Both the position numbers and the translations under genes were made by a program. The notes beneath the pieces were generated by a model, which did no database searches, was not told where the DNA came from, and saw only the letters and a list, made by a program, of their open reading frames with translations. From Treponema sp. (lineage in GTDB: Bacteria > Spirochaetota > Spirochaetia > Treponematales > Breznakiellaceae), in contig JAIRUQ010000107.1 of the NCBI GenBank assembly GCA_031254315.1, forward strand, positions 1 through 38,941: a stretch of DNA of 38,941 nucleotides, written 5' to 3'. The first letter of the stretch is position 1, and every line of letters begins with the position of its first letter. Of the stretch, positions 1-7,411 are shown in pieces.

Positions 1-310
1 TAACGGAATACAGTATGCCGCCTTTAATGCCAAATGAGCGCATCAAAAGCAGGGAAACGCCGTCCAGCCGCGCCGCATCATTCGCACCGGCTTTTTTCGG
101 CAGCCAGTTACGTTCCGCCGCATAACGGAATGCCACATTCGGGTCAGAAGTTGCCATTGTGTCAGACGCCTCCAGCAAAAACCGTGCCGCAGCCGCATAG
201 GTGACGGCGTTGGTTGACAGCAGGGTTTCAATTTCTTCCGCCGGTGATTGGGCGAAGCAAATGAGAAATGAGAAATTAAAAATGAAAAATGTAAGACAAG
301 TTGTTTTCAT
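1..310 (-). CDS. Secreted hypothetical protein, 3' end cut off by window
   Basis: The ATG lies at 310-308 and the frame stays open for 103 codons to the window edge. The first 21 residues form a signal peptide (hydrophobic core FFIFNFSFLICF, cleavage after FAQ). The mature part (EEIETLLSTNAVTYAAAARF, then ARLDGVSLLLMRSFGIKGG) matches residue by residue the gene at 4553-5113, which reads EIETLIDTQAVTYGQAARF and ARLDGISLLLMCSFEMRGG. The two are therefore paralogues placed at either end of one operon. The start codon overlaps the stop of the upstream beta-helix gene in an ATGA, so translation is probably coupled. No function is recognised; the protein is presumably periplasmic or envelope-associated. 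Confidence 0.85.
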   Translation of the reverse strand, partial: MKTTCLTFFIFNFSFLICFAQSPAEEIETLLSTNAVTYAAAARFLLEASDTMATSDPNVAFRYAAERNWLPKKAGANDAARLDGVSLLLMRSFGIKGGILYSV

Positions 311-2625
311 TGCACTATATTCCCGTTTTCCACCTTTATCGTATTGTTACCTGCAGCCAAACTGTTTTTAGACTCCCATTTTTCGCCGTCGAATGTACCG
401 CGTTGGGCTGAAAAAAAAATAAAAAAATGCAATGCCGCGCCGCCGTTGTTTGAGGTATTTCTGAGCGTCTCATCTACAGCATTCTCTGAGCCGTAAATTG
501 TTCCTGCGCTTATGCGGAAAGTAGCATTATCCAAACATACACCGCCGCAGAAGCGAGCGGCGTTATTGCCGGAAATTACCCCGCCATTCATGGTAAAGGT
601 TCCGTTGACTTCGCCCTCTTTCTTCACATACACACCGCCACCATCGCCAACAGCGCCACCACCAGGGCGGGTAGCTTCATTACTGTAGATATTTCCACAT
701 TCCATGGTAAAGGTACCTCCATATAGAACCACCCCGCCGCCTTGACCATCGATAGCTTTATTACTGTAGATATTTCCGTCTTCCATGGTAAAGGTACCTC
801 TATATACACCTACCCCGCCACCGCTGTTGCCATCGGCTGTATTATTAGAAATTTCCCCGATTTCACCGTCTTTTTTCATCATATTAAAGGTTCCGTTTTC
901 GCCCACACCTACACCGCCACCGTTGTTGCCATTGGCTTTATTGCCAGAAATTACCCCGCCGTTCATCGTAAAGATTCCGTAATTTTCCACATACACACCA
1001 CCACCGCCGCCGCCATTACTGTAAGAACCAGGGACACTAGTGATGGCTTTATTGCCGGAAATTACCCCGCCGTTCATCGTGAAGATTCCACTGTCAACCA
1101 CACATACACCGCCGCCGGAACCGCCGAAGGCTGTATTGTCGGAGATTACCCCGCCGTTCATTTCCAAGGTTCCGCCATCCACATACACTAAACTGGTATT
1201 GTTTGTTGTTTCGTTGCCCTGCCCCTTCAGTGCCAAACCTTCCAGTTTCACGGTTTGACCGTTTCCTATGCGTAAAATGTTTCCGCTGTCTGACAGGGTC
1301 AGGGTCATGCCAACGCCCTGCAGGGTTACCTCAATACCGCTTGCACTGCCAAAGGTGTTGTTGGTACTGCCATTAACATAAAAGTTATTTGTAACATTGA
1401 TGATAAACACATCGTCATCAATGCCGCAAAAGCCAATGTAACTGAGAACGCTGTTCCATTGGGCTGTACTGGCTACATCGAACTCTTTGGGCATTGACGT
1501 TTTAGCCATCATCCCACTCACTACACGCATTGTGTTGTTGGTTGTATTCAGATCGTCGAATCTGGTCCATGTGATACCGCTATCTGTTCCGCGCTGGGCT
1601 GTGCCGTTCAATATATACAATGCCGCTCCTACAGTGGCTTTATTGCTGTCATCACCCAAATCACCGTGGATTGTTCCATTAATTATATGGAAGGTTCCGC
1701 CATTATTCACAGACACACCGCCGCCGTCAACTGCGGTATTATTGGAAATAGTCCCGCCATTCATGGTAAAGATTGCGCTAGCGCCGGACACATATACCCC
1801 ACCGCCGAAATTAGCGTTATTACCGCTGATGGTTCCGCTTTGCATGTTAAAGGTTCCGCCATCAACGTACACACCGCCGCCATCGCCGTCATTAGTATTA
1901 TCACTGATAGTTACGCCGTCCATTACCAGTGTCCCGCCATTTCCGATATTTATCAAAGGGGTATTATTATTTTCATTACCTTTTAATGTTATGTTTTCGG
2001 ACATACCTTCCATACCAAGCCGGAGAATCGCGCCATCATTTATTTCAAACATACTACCGGTATTGTTCCATTTTATTCCTACAGGTACTTTAGCTTCAGT
2101 AATCAAGGTAACATCTACGTTATTGTCTAACGTTACCGGATTGCTCTGTCCATCTATAGTTATTTCTTTATTAAGAAAGACATATAGCTTCCTGCCTAAA
2201 TTATCCCCAAAATTCTCTGAGCTTAATTCCGACCAGTTTTCTTTTGTTAATTCCAAAGCGGAATACATTTCTATGTCTACAGATGTATTCCTCCCCGGAA
2301 TTACCTCTACAGGTTCCGCTCCGTAAGAGCATAGGGTTTCTTCCTTAGACCCCTTAACCGTTACCGTATATGCACCTGACGGAACGCTTATGGTTACTGA
2401 GCCTGAAAAAGGTTGATTTCTGACTGGCGTTCCATTGGCATTTCTCAAGGAAACCGTATGGGAAAAATTATCTACATCTTCAAGATCATAAAACGATGAC
2501 CGTGCAGAGCCACCAATGCTAATAGTCAGCGAGCCTTCACCTCTGTCTCCTTCCCACGGGCTAAAACACGTACTTAAATTTAATATACAGAAAACCGTAA
2601 GCCATCCTAAAAATGTTTTTTTCAT
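307..2625 (-). CDS. Repeat-rich beta-helix surface lipoprotein
   Basis: The product has 772 residues from the ATG at 2625, chosen because an AAAGGAGTG ribosome binding site sits before it; the frame is open further upstream but without a site. The N-terminus has a spirochaetal lipoprotein signal (KTFLGWLTVFCILNLSTC, lipid Cys at about residue 20). Most of the rest is built of repeats of about 20-30 residues of the type GGGVYV.GGTFTMNGGVISGN, in two arrays at about residues 225-320 and 470-740. Such glycine, threonine and asparagine ladders are typical of right-handed parallel beta-helices, including polymorphic-outer-membrane-protein-like surface proteins. There is no clear C-terminal beta-barrel, so surface exposure would depend on the lipid anchor. 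The near-identical DNA repeats could recombine and change the array length. It lies 34 bp after the FecR gene and overlaps the next gene by 4 bp. The exact role, perhaps adhesion, is inference. Confidence 0.8.
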   Translation of the reverse strand: MKKTFLGWLTVFCILNLSTCFSPWEGDRGEGSLTISIGGSARSSFYDLEDVDNFSHTVSLRNANGTPVRNQPFSGSVTISVPSGAYTVTVKGSKEETLCSYGAEPVEVIPGRNTSVDIEMYSALELTKENWSELSSENFGDNLGRKLYVFLNKEITIDGQSNPVTLDNNVDVTLITEAKVPVGIKWNNTGSMFEINDGAILRLGMEGMSENITLKGNENNNTPLINIGNGGTLVMDGVTISDNTNDGDGGGVYVDGGTFNMQSGTISGNNANFGGGVYVSGASAIFTMNGGTISNNTAVDGGGVSVNNGGTFHIINGTIHGDLGDDSNKATVGAALYILNGTAQRGTDSGITWTRFDDLNTTNNTMRVVSGMMAKTSMPKEFDVASTAQWNSVLSYIGFCGIDDDVFIINVTNNFYVNGSTNNTFGSASGIEVTLQGVGMTLTLSDSGNILRIGNGQTVKLEGLALKGQGNETTNNTSLVYVDGGTLEMNGGVISDNTAFGGSGGGVCVVDSGIFTMNGGVISGNKAITSVPGSYSNGGGGGGVYVENYGIFTMNGGVISGNKANGNNGGGVGVGENGTFNMMKKDGEIGEISNNTADGNSGGGVGVYRGTFTMEDGNIYSNKAIDGQGGGVVLYGGTFTMECGNIYSNEATRPGGGAVGDGGGVYVKKEGEVNGTFTMNGGVISGNNAARFCGGVCLDNATFRISAGTIYGSENAVDETLRNTSNNGGAALHFFIFFSAQRGTFDGEKWESKNSLAAGNNTIKVENGNIVQ

Positions 2626-2659
2626 AATATTCACTCCTTTTCTCTGAGGTTCACACGTT

Positions 2660-3292
2660 TTAATTACCACCATATCCGGTAGTAATAGTTACTTCGGTAG
2701 TTTCAGAAGACAGAGCGCCGATAGGCGAAGCGGGAGCAAAAGACACTTCCGCAACTTCCACGGGGTTTGCCGGTGTTCCGTCTATATCTATATAGCTGGA
2801 ATTCCCGCCTGTTACTATCGCGGCAGTTCCGGCGGTTCCGTTGTAAATTACTCTGCCTTCACTGACAGTCAGGGTTTCTGTATCCATTTCAAAACTTGTG
2901 CCGCGTACAGAAGCAACCGAAGCTGGGCTTTGTACGCGAAAACTAGCCCTTGCCCCGGCAGGTGGATTTACATCAACACTTACCCTTCCCGCCTGTAGAT
3001 TTACATTTACGTTCTCTGTGTTTCCCCTAGTTTGTATTTCGGCAAGGGAAAGGCGGGTAAGAGGATGAACGGTAATAACTGAATTGCCTACCTCAATGAT
3101 CGCAAAGCTTCTAAAGCCTGTAGAAACAATTGTACTGGACTCAATTGTGTCCCCTGCGTTAGCCGGAACAAAAACGGACGCTCCTGAGTGTTTTAATTCT
3201 ACATTTCCGGTTAATTCGCGTATTACACCGTTTTGGCAGAATGCTCCTGCCGCTGTAATTAATGTCAGAAAAATCATAATAATTTTTTTCAT
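2660..3292 (-). CDS. FecR-domain secreted protein
   Basis: The product has 210 residues with an N-terminal signal peptide (MKKIIMIFLTLITAAGAFCQ). A strong AAGGAGG site lies 7 nt before the ATG. From about residue 20 to 140 the sequence follows the FecR domain: RELTGNVELKHSGASVFVPA, then GDTIESSTIVSTGFRSFAII, then LQAGRVSVDV and SVASVRGTSFEM. FecR domains occur in signalling anti-sigma proteins but also, as here without a membrane helix, as stand-alone periplasmic domains in spirochaete envelope operons. The gene sits between a barrel protein and a beta-helix lipoprotein, so a periplasmic scaffold or assembly partner is more likely than sigma-factor regulation, and no sigma factor lies nearby. 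That role is inference. Confidence 0.85.
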   Translation of the reverse strand: MKKIIMIFLTLITAAGAFCQNGVIRELTGNVELKHSGASVFVPANAGDTIESSTIVSTGFRSFAIIEVGNSVITVHPLTRLSLAEIQTRGNTENVNVNLQAGRVSVDVNPPAGARASFRVQSPASVASVRGTSFEMDTETLTVSEGRVIYNGTAGTAAIVTGGNSSYIDIDGTPANPVEVAEVSFAPASPIGALSSETTEVTITTGYGGN

Positions 3293-3339
3293 CGTTCTTC
3301 CTCCTTATTCAGTACCGAAATTCTTCTGTGCCGGGCTGT

Positions 3340-4551
3340 CTAAAATAACGCTATAGTAGCGGTCAACTCAACGCACCACCGTAACTTTTCTTCACTCCCG
3401 GCATCTCCTAACGCCGGAACAAATGCTCCGCCTATAAGGTTAAATTGTAAATCGGAAGCGGGACTCCAGATTATCTTTGCAGAAAAATCAGGTCCAAGAA
3501 AATATCCGTCCTTACTTACGGGATAACCGTTATAAGTTCCAAGATCACTACGGACAAAGTACGCCGCAGTTATCGAAACGCCCAACGCTTTAGTCAGCCG
3601 TCCTGAATAGTTGAGCGTAAATACCGAAAGACCGGACAGTGTATGTTGAAATATATATCCATAATATTTTGTTGTGATTGGGACAAACGCGCCGCAAGAA
3701 TTTTCTATTACTCCGCTTGCGATTCTTCCTGTCAGCGAAAGCCGACTGTTAAATTTTTGTGAAAACTGCCAATACAAGCCGAACTCTCCTGCAAGCGCAA
3801 TATTAGACTCGTCTGATGTCTGATAAATTTCCAGACTGCCGCCAAGTTCAAGAAAAAAGTTTTTCACAGGGATTCCGGCTTTAAGGATTAAATACTGGCT
3901 ATGGTATTTTTCGTTCTCTTCCGTCAAATCAAATTGTCCGATAAGCTCGGCGTTCAAATGCACAAACTCACCAACCGACAGATGCTCCCATCCTATAGAT
4001 GCTAATGCTCTTTTGGGGGCAAAGTAAGTGTTTAAAAAATCCCCATAATCTACAAATGTACTATAGATGTCTCTATCGTTATCTGTCATTAAAATATTGG
4101 TATTATTTTTATACATAAATCCGGTATACCACGCGCCTATGTGAAAGTTTCCAATGTCTGAGTTGTAAAAAAATTGAAAGCCGTCAAAAAGTCCGTCCGT
4201 AACAAAAGGTAGCGGGGCTGAATAATTAAAACGCCCAACCCTTATTCCCGAATTTCCAAAACGCATTGTAAGTACGGTTTGCAGGAGTTCGGGAACATAG
4301 TAAAATTCATCATACTCCATCCCGAAGGTAAAACCTGCCGACATCTCAAATTCGCCGTTATCGCCGATAAGCATTGAAAAGCGGGGCAAAATATCAATCT
4401 GATAATCAAAGCTGTTCTCTCCGGTTTCGGCGTTTCCGTAACCCGCACCGGCATTTAATGCAAGACCAAAATTAGCGGCAAAAAGAGCGGATGGAAGCAG
4501 TGTAAATGCTATGAGTGTCAGTAGTATTTTCTTTATGTGCGTACTTTTCAT
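3340..4551 (-). CDS. Outer-membrane beta-barrel protein
   Basis: The product has 403 residues from the ATG at 4551. GGAG lies 8-10 nt before it and the preceding gene stops 1 nt upstream, so the two are tightly linked. A signal peptide (KKILLTLIAFTLLPSALFAA) is followed by alternating aromatic and polar stretches of barrel-strand type (FEMSAGFTFGMEYDEFYYV, LSLTGRIASGV, FTLNYSGRL). The chain ends in TATIALF, a terminal phenylalanine as in many proteins folded by the Bam complex. No Pfam family is recognised with certainty. Together with the downstream FecR-domain and beta-helix lipoprotein genes it looks like part of an envelope display or transport set. Confidence 0.75.
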   Translation of the reverse strand: MKSTHIKKILLTLIAFTLLPSALFAANFGLALNAGAGYGNAETGENSFDYQIDILPRFSMLIGDNGEFEMSAGFTFGMEYDEFYYVPELLQTVLTMRFGNSGIRVGRFNYSAPLPFVTDGLFDGFQFFYNSDIGNFHIGAWYTGFMYKNNTNILMTDNDRDIYSTFVDYGDFLNTYFAPKRALASIGWEHLSVGEFVHLNAELIGQFDLTEENEKYHSQYLILKAGIPVKNFFLELGGSLEIYQTSDESNIALAGEFGLYWQFSQKFNSRLSLTGRIASGVIENSCGAFVPITTKYYGYIFQHTLSGLSVFTLNYSGRLTKALGVSITAAYFVRSDLGTYNGYPVSKDGYFLGPDFSAKIIWSPASDLQFNLIGGAFVPALGDAGSEEKLRWCVELTATIALF

Positions 4552-4552
4552 T

Positions 4553-5113
4553 TCAATTCTCCAATATGGTATTCTCAACGGAAAACGATTGGTGTTCCGT
4601 TGCGGCGTCTTCGGACTCGCTACCTCTTTCTTGTCTTATTGTTTGGGCGTACATTCCCTGCATAGCAAGAATTCTGCCGACATAAGAAAGTAGTTTTGCG
4701 CCGGATACCGCCATAGCCGGATCGTGCCTTCCCAGAATCACATTGTTGCAAACAAGCTCAAGGTAGGCATAATGGGAATTTTTTGTGAGCGAATAAAAAA
4801 TACCTCCGCGCATTTCAAATGAGCACATAAGGAGAAGGGAAATTCCATCAAGACGGGCATTGGCGTTGGCGCTGACATTCACCGGAAGCCAGCGCTGTTG
4901 TACCGCATAGTTAAACGCTTCTTCCGGGCTGTCTGTTACAAAGACCTCTGACGCTTCAAGTATAAAACGGGCGGCTTGTCCGTAGGTAACCGCTTGGGTA
5001 TCAATGAGCGTCTCAATTTCCAGAGCCACTGACTGAGCGGACAAAAACCCCGTACCTGCCAAAAGGCAGATTATAACAAATAGAGCGTTTCTGCTAAGAA
5101 GCGGCAAAAACAT
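4553..5113 (-). CDS. Secreted hypothetical protein, first gene of envelope operon
   Basis: I place the start at the ATG at 5113 because the protein then begins with a classical signal peptide (RNALFVIICLLAGTGFLSAQ), giving 186 residues. The frame is open further upstream to an ATG at 5200 and a TTG at 5209. The TTG has an AAGGGA sequence 5 nt before it, so an N-terminal extension of 29-32 residues cannot be excluded. The mature region is helical in character and is a paralogue of the truncated gene at 1-310. No catalytic motif is visible. It is the first gene of a minus-strand run followed by barrel, FecR-domain, beta-helix and paralogue genes. Function unknown. Confidence 0.75.
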   Translation of the reverse strand: MFLPLLSRNALFVIICLLAGTGFLSAQSVALEIETLIDTQAVTYGQAARFILEASEVFVTDSPEEAFNYAVQQRWLPVNVSANANARLDGISLLLMCSFEMRGGIFYSLTKNSHYAYLELVCNNVILGRHDPAMAVSGAKLLSYVGRILAMQGMYAQTIRQERGSESEDAATEHQSFSVENTILEN

Positions 5114-5163
5114 TTTTTGAGAAGAGAATTGATAATTTAAAGCAGTGTTATATGCAAGGGGGG

Positions 5164-5238
5164 AGGCGTTGATATTTCTGTAATTTCTAATAGTAGTCAT
5201 ATTATCCAAAACATTCCCTTGTTTTTAGCACAATACAG
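5164..5238. repeat. Direct repeat copy 1 (pair with 5354-5428)
   Basis: About 75 bp that match 5354-5428 at an offset of 190 bp, with shared blocks such as AGTCATATTAT and AATACnnnA. Copy 1 covers the possible upstream starts of the 4553-5113 gene. Read on the minus strand, both copies contain an AAGnGAAT..TTTTG.ATAATATGACTA core, so the repeat probably preserves a 5' region (promoter and translation start) of a duplicated gene rather than protein sequence. Confidence 0.6.
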
Positions 5239-5353
5239 AAAAATCTTTTTTGTTGTTTTTTCCATTTATTAGCACATATATCGCAAAAATATTTTTTTGT
5301 CAACTTATATCGCTTCACCTAACCCAGCATATAAAAATTTAGGTGCTATGCAT

Positions 5354-5428
5354 GGCGTATGACATTTCCGTAGTTATTAAAATAGTCATATTATTCAAAA
5401 TATTCACTTGTTTTTTGCAAAATACGCC
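5354..5428. repeat. Direct repeat copy 2 (pair with 5164-5238)
   Basis: This is the diverged second copy of the repeat at 5164-5238. On the minus strand it still has a TTG and an ATG at the corresponding places, but the frame ends after about 19 codons. It looks like the 5' remnant of a lost gene or a duplicated leader. Confidence 0.55.
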
Positions 5429-5437
5429 AGACGTAAC

Positions 5438-5616
5438 GGTATCAGCTACCACGACAGTGCGGCAGAAAAACGCACGGTGAAACCGTGTTGATGAATTATT
5501 CTGCACGGCGTGGCGCTAATGCAGGTCAACGTAAAGTAATGACCTTGATTTCTCCATGACAACAGGGAGTAGCGAGCAGGGTTATCGTTTTTCCGATAAG
5601 CGTGTTTGTACACGGC
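5438..5616. ncRNA. Candidate structured RNA or DNA element with serial hairpins
   Basis: Perfect inverted repeats follow each other: GGTA/TACC (5438-5450), an outer CCACG/CGTGG (5449-5512) that encloses GCAGAA/TTCTGC (5463-5504) and CACGGT/ACCGTG (5473-5487), AGGTCA/TGACCT (5523-5544), TTATCG/CGATAA (5582-5598) and GTGT/ACAC (5602-5613). The nesting of three stems favours a folded RNA. No RNA family is recognised; RNase P, tmRNA, SRP RNA and the common folate riboswitches do not fit by eye. The strand is unknown. It lies about 240 bp before glyA and could be independent of it, for instance a remnant of an intron or a mobile element. Confidence 0.4.
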
Positions 5617-5667
5617 GCGATATTTATAATCCTTAGGGGTTACTTCAAATTGTATAATTTCATTAGA

Positions 5668-5698
5668 ATTGTTCGGTAACTTCAGTTTCTAAACAACT
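5668..5698. repeat. Dispersed palindrome A, copy 1
   Basis: An imperfect inverted repeat of the pattern GTTGTTCGGAAAC, TTCA, GTTTCCGAACAAC. This copy reads ATTGTTCGGTAAC, TTCA, GTTTCTAAACAAC. Other copies lie at 14941-14970, 30514-30545 and 33341-33371. Confidence 0.75.
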
Positions 5699-5851
5699 TC
5701 TAATTGTAAAATTAACCAAACCTAAAATGGTAATGCTTGGATTCTCTGTCCTTGAGAAACCTGTATATGAAATATCCGGTTATTTGGATAAGGGGGAAGG
5801 TCGCAAACCGCAGCCCTTGAATCTTCTTCCCTTTGAGTGTACCATGTTGCC

Positions 5852-7363
5852 ATGAGCATAAACCCCGTCGCGGAGTATCTGTCCGCTGTTGAACCAAACA
5901 ATATTGATACAAGTCTGCTTGCCTATCTCTGCAATTTAACGGAGATTTCAAAAGTTACGCCGGAGATTGCCTCTTCTATCGTAAAAGAACTGGAAAACCA
6001 GCGCAAACGGATAAAACTTATCGCCAGTGAAAATTACTGCTCAATGGCGGTACAGCTTGCGATGGGCAATCTTCTAACCGACAAGTACGCCGAGGGTATG
6101 CCCCAGCACCGTTTTTATGCCGGGAACGAAAATGTTGACGCTATCGAAACTGTTACGGCACAGGAAGCGAGAGAGCTTTTTGGCGCACAATACGCTAATG
6201 TACAGCCGCACTGCGGCGCGGACGCTAACCTGCTTGCGTACTGGGCGGTCTTAACCACACGGATAGAAAATCCCGCGCTGGAAAAATGGGGAGAGACAAA
6301 CCTCTACAAACTTAACGATTCCCAATGGAAGGAGCTTAGGGCTGTTCTTGGAAACCAGCGCCTTTTAGGGCTTGACTACTATTCCGGCGGACATTTAACG
6401 CATGGTTACCGTAACAACATTTCAAGCCGTCTGTTTGACGTACACAGTTATTCTGTTTCCGCCGAAGACGGATTGCTTGATTACGACGATATTGAAAAGC
6501 AGGCTATGCAGGTGCGCCCGCTCATTCTGCTTGCCGGGTATTCCGCTTATCCGCGCAAGATAAACTTTAAGCGCATGAGGGAAATCGCCGACAAAGCCGG
6601 AGCGGTCTTTATGGTAGACATGGCTCACTTTGCCGGTCTTGTCGCGGGCAAGGTTTTTACAGGAGAGTATGATCCCGTCCCTTGGTCGCACATCGTAACA
6701 AGCACATCGCACAAAACTTTGCGCGGTCCAAGAGCCGGGTTTGTGCTTTCTACAAACGAATTCGCAGAAGTACTGGACAAGGGCTGTCCTTTGACAATGG
6801 GCGGACCTCTGCCCCATGTGATCGCGGCAAAGGCTGTCGCTTTCCGTGAAGCCGCCGCCCCGGAATTCAAGCAGTACGCGCAAAAAATAGTTGATAACAG
6901 CAAAGCCCTTGCGGACTCATGCATGAAAAGCGGTCTTGATGTACTGACGGGCGGAACCGATAATCACCTTCTGCTTGTAAATGTTCACAAAAACGGTCTT
7001 ACGGGCAGACAGGCGGAAAGCGCGTTGCACGAATGTCGCATAACTCTTAACCGGAACAGCCTCCCGAAAGACCCAAATGGTCCGTGGTATACATCGGGGA
7101 TCAGGTTTGGGACAGCCGCAGTTACCACGCTTGGCATGGGAGAGGCGGAAATGACGGAGATAGGTCAATTAATAGCGAAGGTTATAAAAGGGACAACTCA
7201 GTCGCAAGACATAAAAGACCCGTCTAAGAACAGCAAGGCGAAGTACAGCGTTGATCCGTCTGTAAAGAGCGAAGTTCACGCACGGGTTAAAGTCCTGATG
7301 GAGAAGTTCCCTGTTTACCCGCAGTTAGATTTGGAATTACTAAAAAAACATTTTGTAAAATAG
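5852..7363 (+). CDS. glyA: Serine hydroxymethyltransferase
   Basis: The product has 503 residues from the ATG at 5852; a GTG at 5837 is an alternative, and neither has a good ribosome binding site. The PLP enzyme converts serine and tetrahydrofolate into glycine and 5,10-methylene-tetrahydrofolate in the cytoplasm. Visible family motifs are IASENYCSMAVQLAMGNLLT, the aspartate in FMVDMAHFAGLVAG, and the PLP lysine at about residue 288 in TSTSHKTLRGPRAG. At about 500 residues it is longer than the usual 415-430 because of an insert after the NVQPHCGADANL motif, a form seen in spirochaetes and chlamydiae. The gene stands alone on the plus strand, facing the HD genes. Confidence 0.95.
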   Translation: MSINPVAEYLSAVEPNNIDTSLLAYLCNLTEISKVTPEIASSIVKELENQRKRIKLIASENYCSMAVQLAMGNLLTDKYAEGMPQHRFYAGNENVDAIETVTAQEARELFGAQYANVQPHCGADANLLAYWAVLTTRIENPALEKWGETNLYKLNDSQWKELRAVLGNQRLLGLDYYSGGHLTHGYRNNISSRLFDVHSYSVSAEDGLLDYDDIEKQAMQVRPLILLAGYSAYPRKINFKRMREIADKAGAVFMVDMAHFAGLVAGKVFTGEYDPVPWSHIVTSTSHKTLRGPRAGFVLSTNEFAEVLDKGCPLTMGGPLPHVIAAKAVAFREAAAPEFKQYAQKIVDNSKALADSCMKSGLDVLTGGTDNHLLLVNVHKNGLTGRQAESALHECRITLNRNSLPKDPNGPWYTSGIRFGTAAVTTLGMGEAEMTEIGQLIAKVIKGTTQSQDIKDPSKNSKAKYSVDPSVKSEVHARVKVLMEKFPVYPQLDLELLKKHFVK

Positions 7364-7411
7364 CGGCTTGCAAGAAAATTAATTAAAACTGAAAGTACGT
7401 GTTTTCTATGT

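Larger units (their letters stand above)
5114..5851. other. Long intergenic region before glyA
   Basis: No convincing gene is present. The stretch holds the diverged direct repeat at 5164-5238 and 5354-5428, a cluster of hairpins at 5438-5616, and one copy of dispersed palindrome A at 5668-5698. A short frame at 5418-5489 encodes a peptide resembling the start of a WYL-type domain (GISYHDSAAEKRTVKP) but stops at once. If this is a gene remnant it is too short to name. Confidence 0.5.

Noticed and set aside
540-1160. Regularly spaced short repeats that might suggest a CRISPR array
   Set aside because: They are in frame, vary at third positions and encode the GGGVYV/GTFTMNGGVISGN ladder of a beta-helix protein. 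No cas genes are present.
742-2326. Plus-strand open frames of 149 and 279 codons across the beta-helix gene
   Set aside because: They are shadows of the repeat-rich minus-strand gene; no ribosome binding sites and biased composition (Pro, Thr, Val) that mirrors the Gly/Asn codons of the other strand.
5418-5489. Short frame resembling the start of a WYL-type domain
   Set aside because: Only some 20 residues before a stop and it overlaps strong hairpins; not enough to call a pseudogene.
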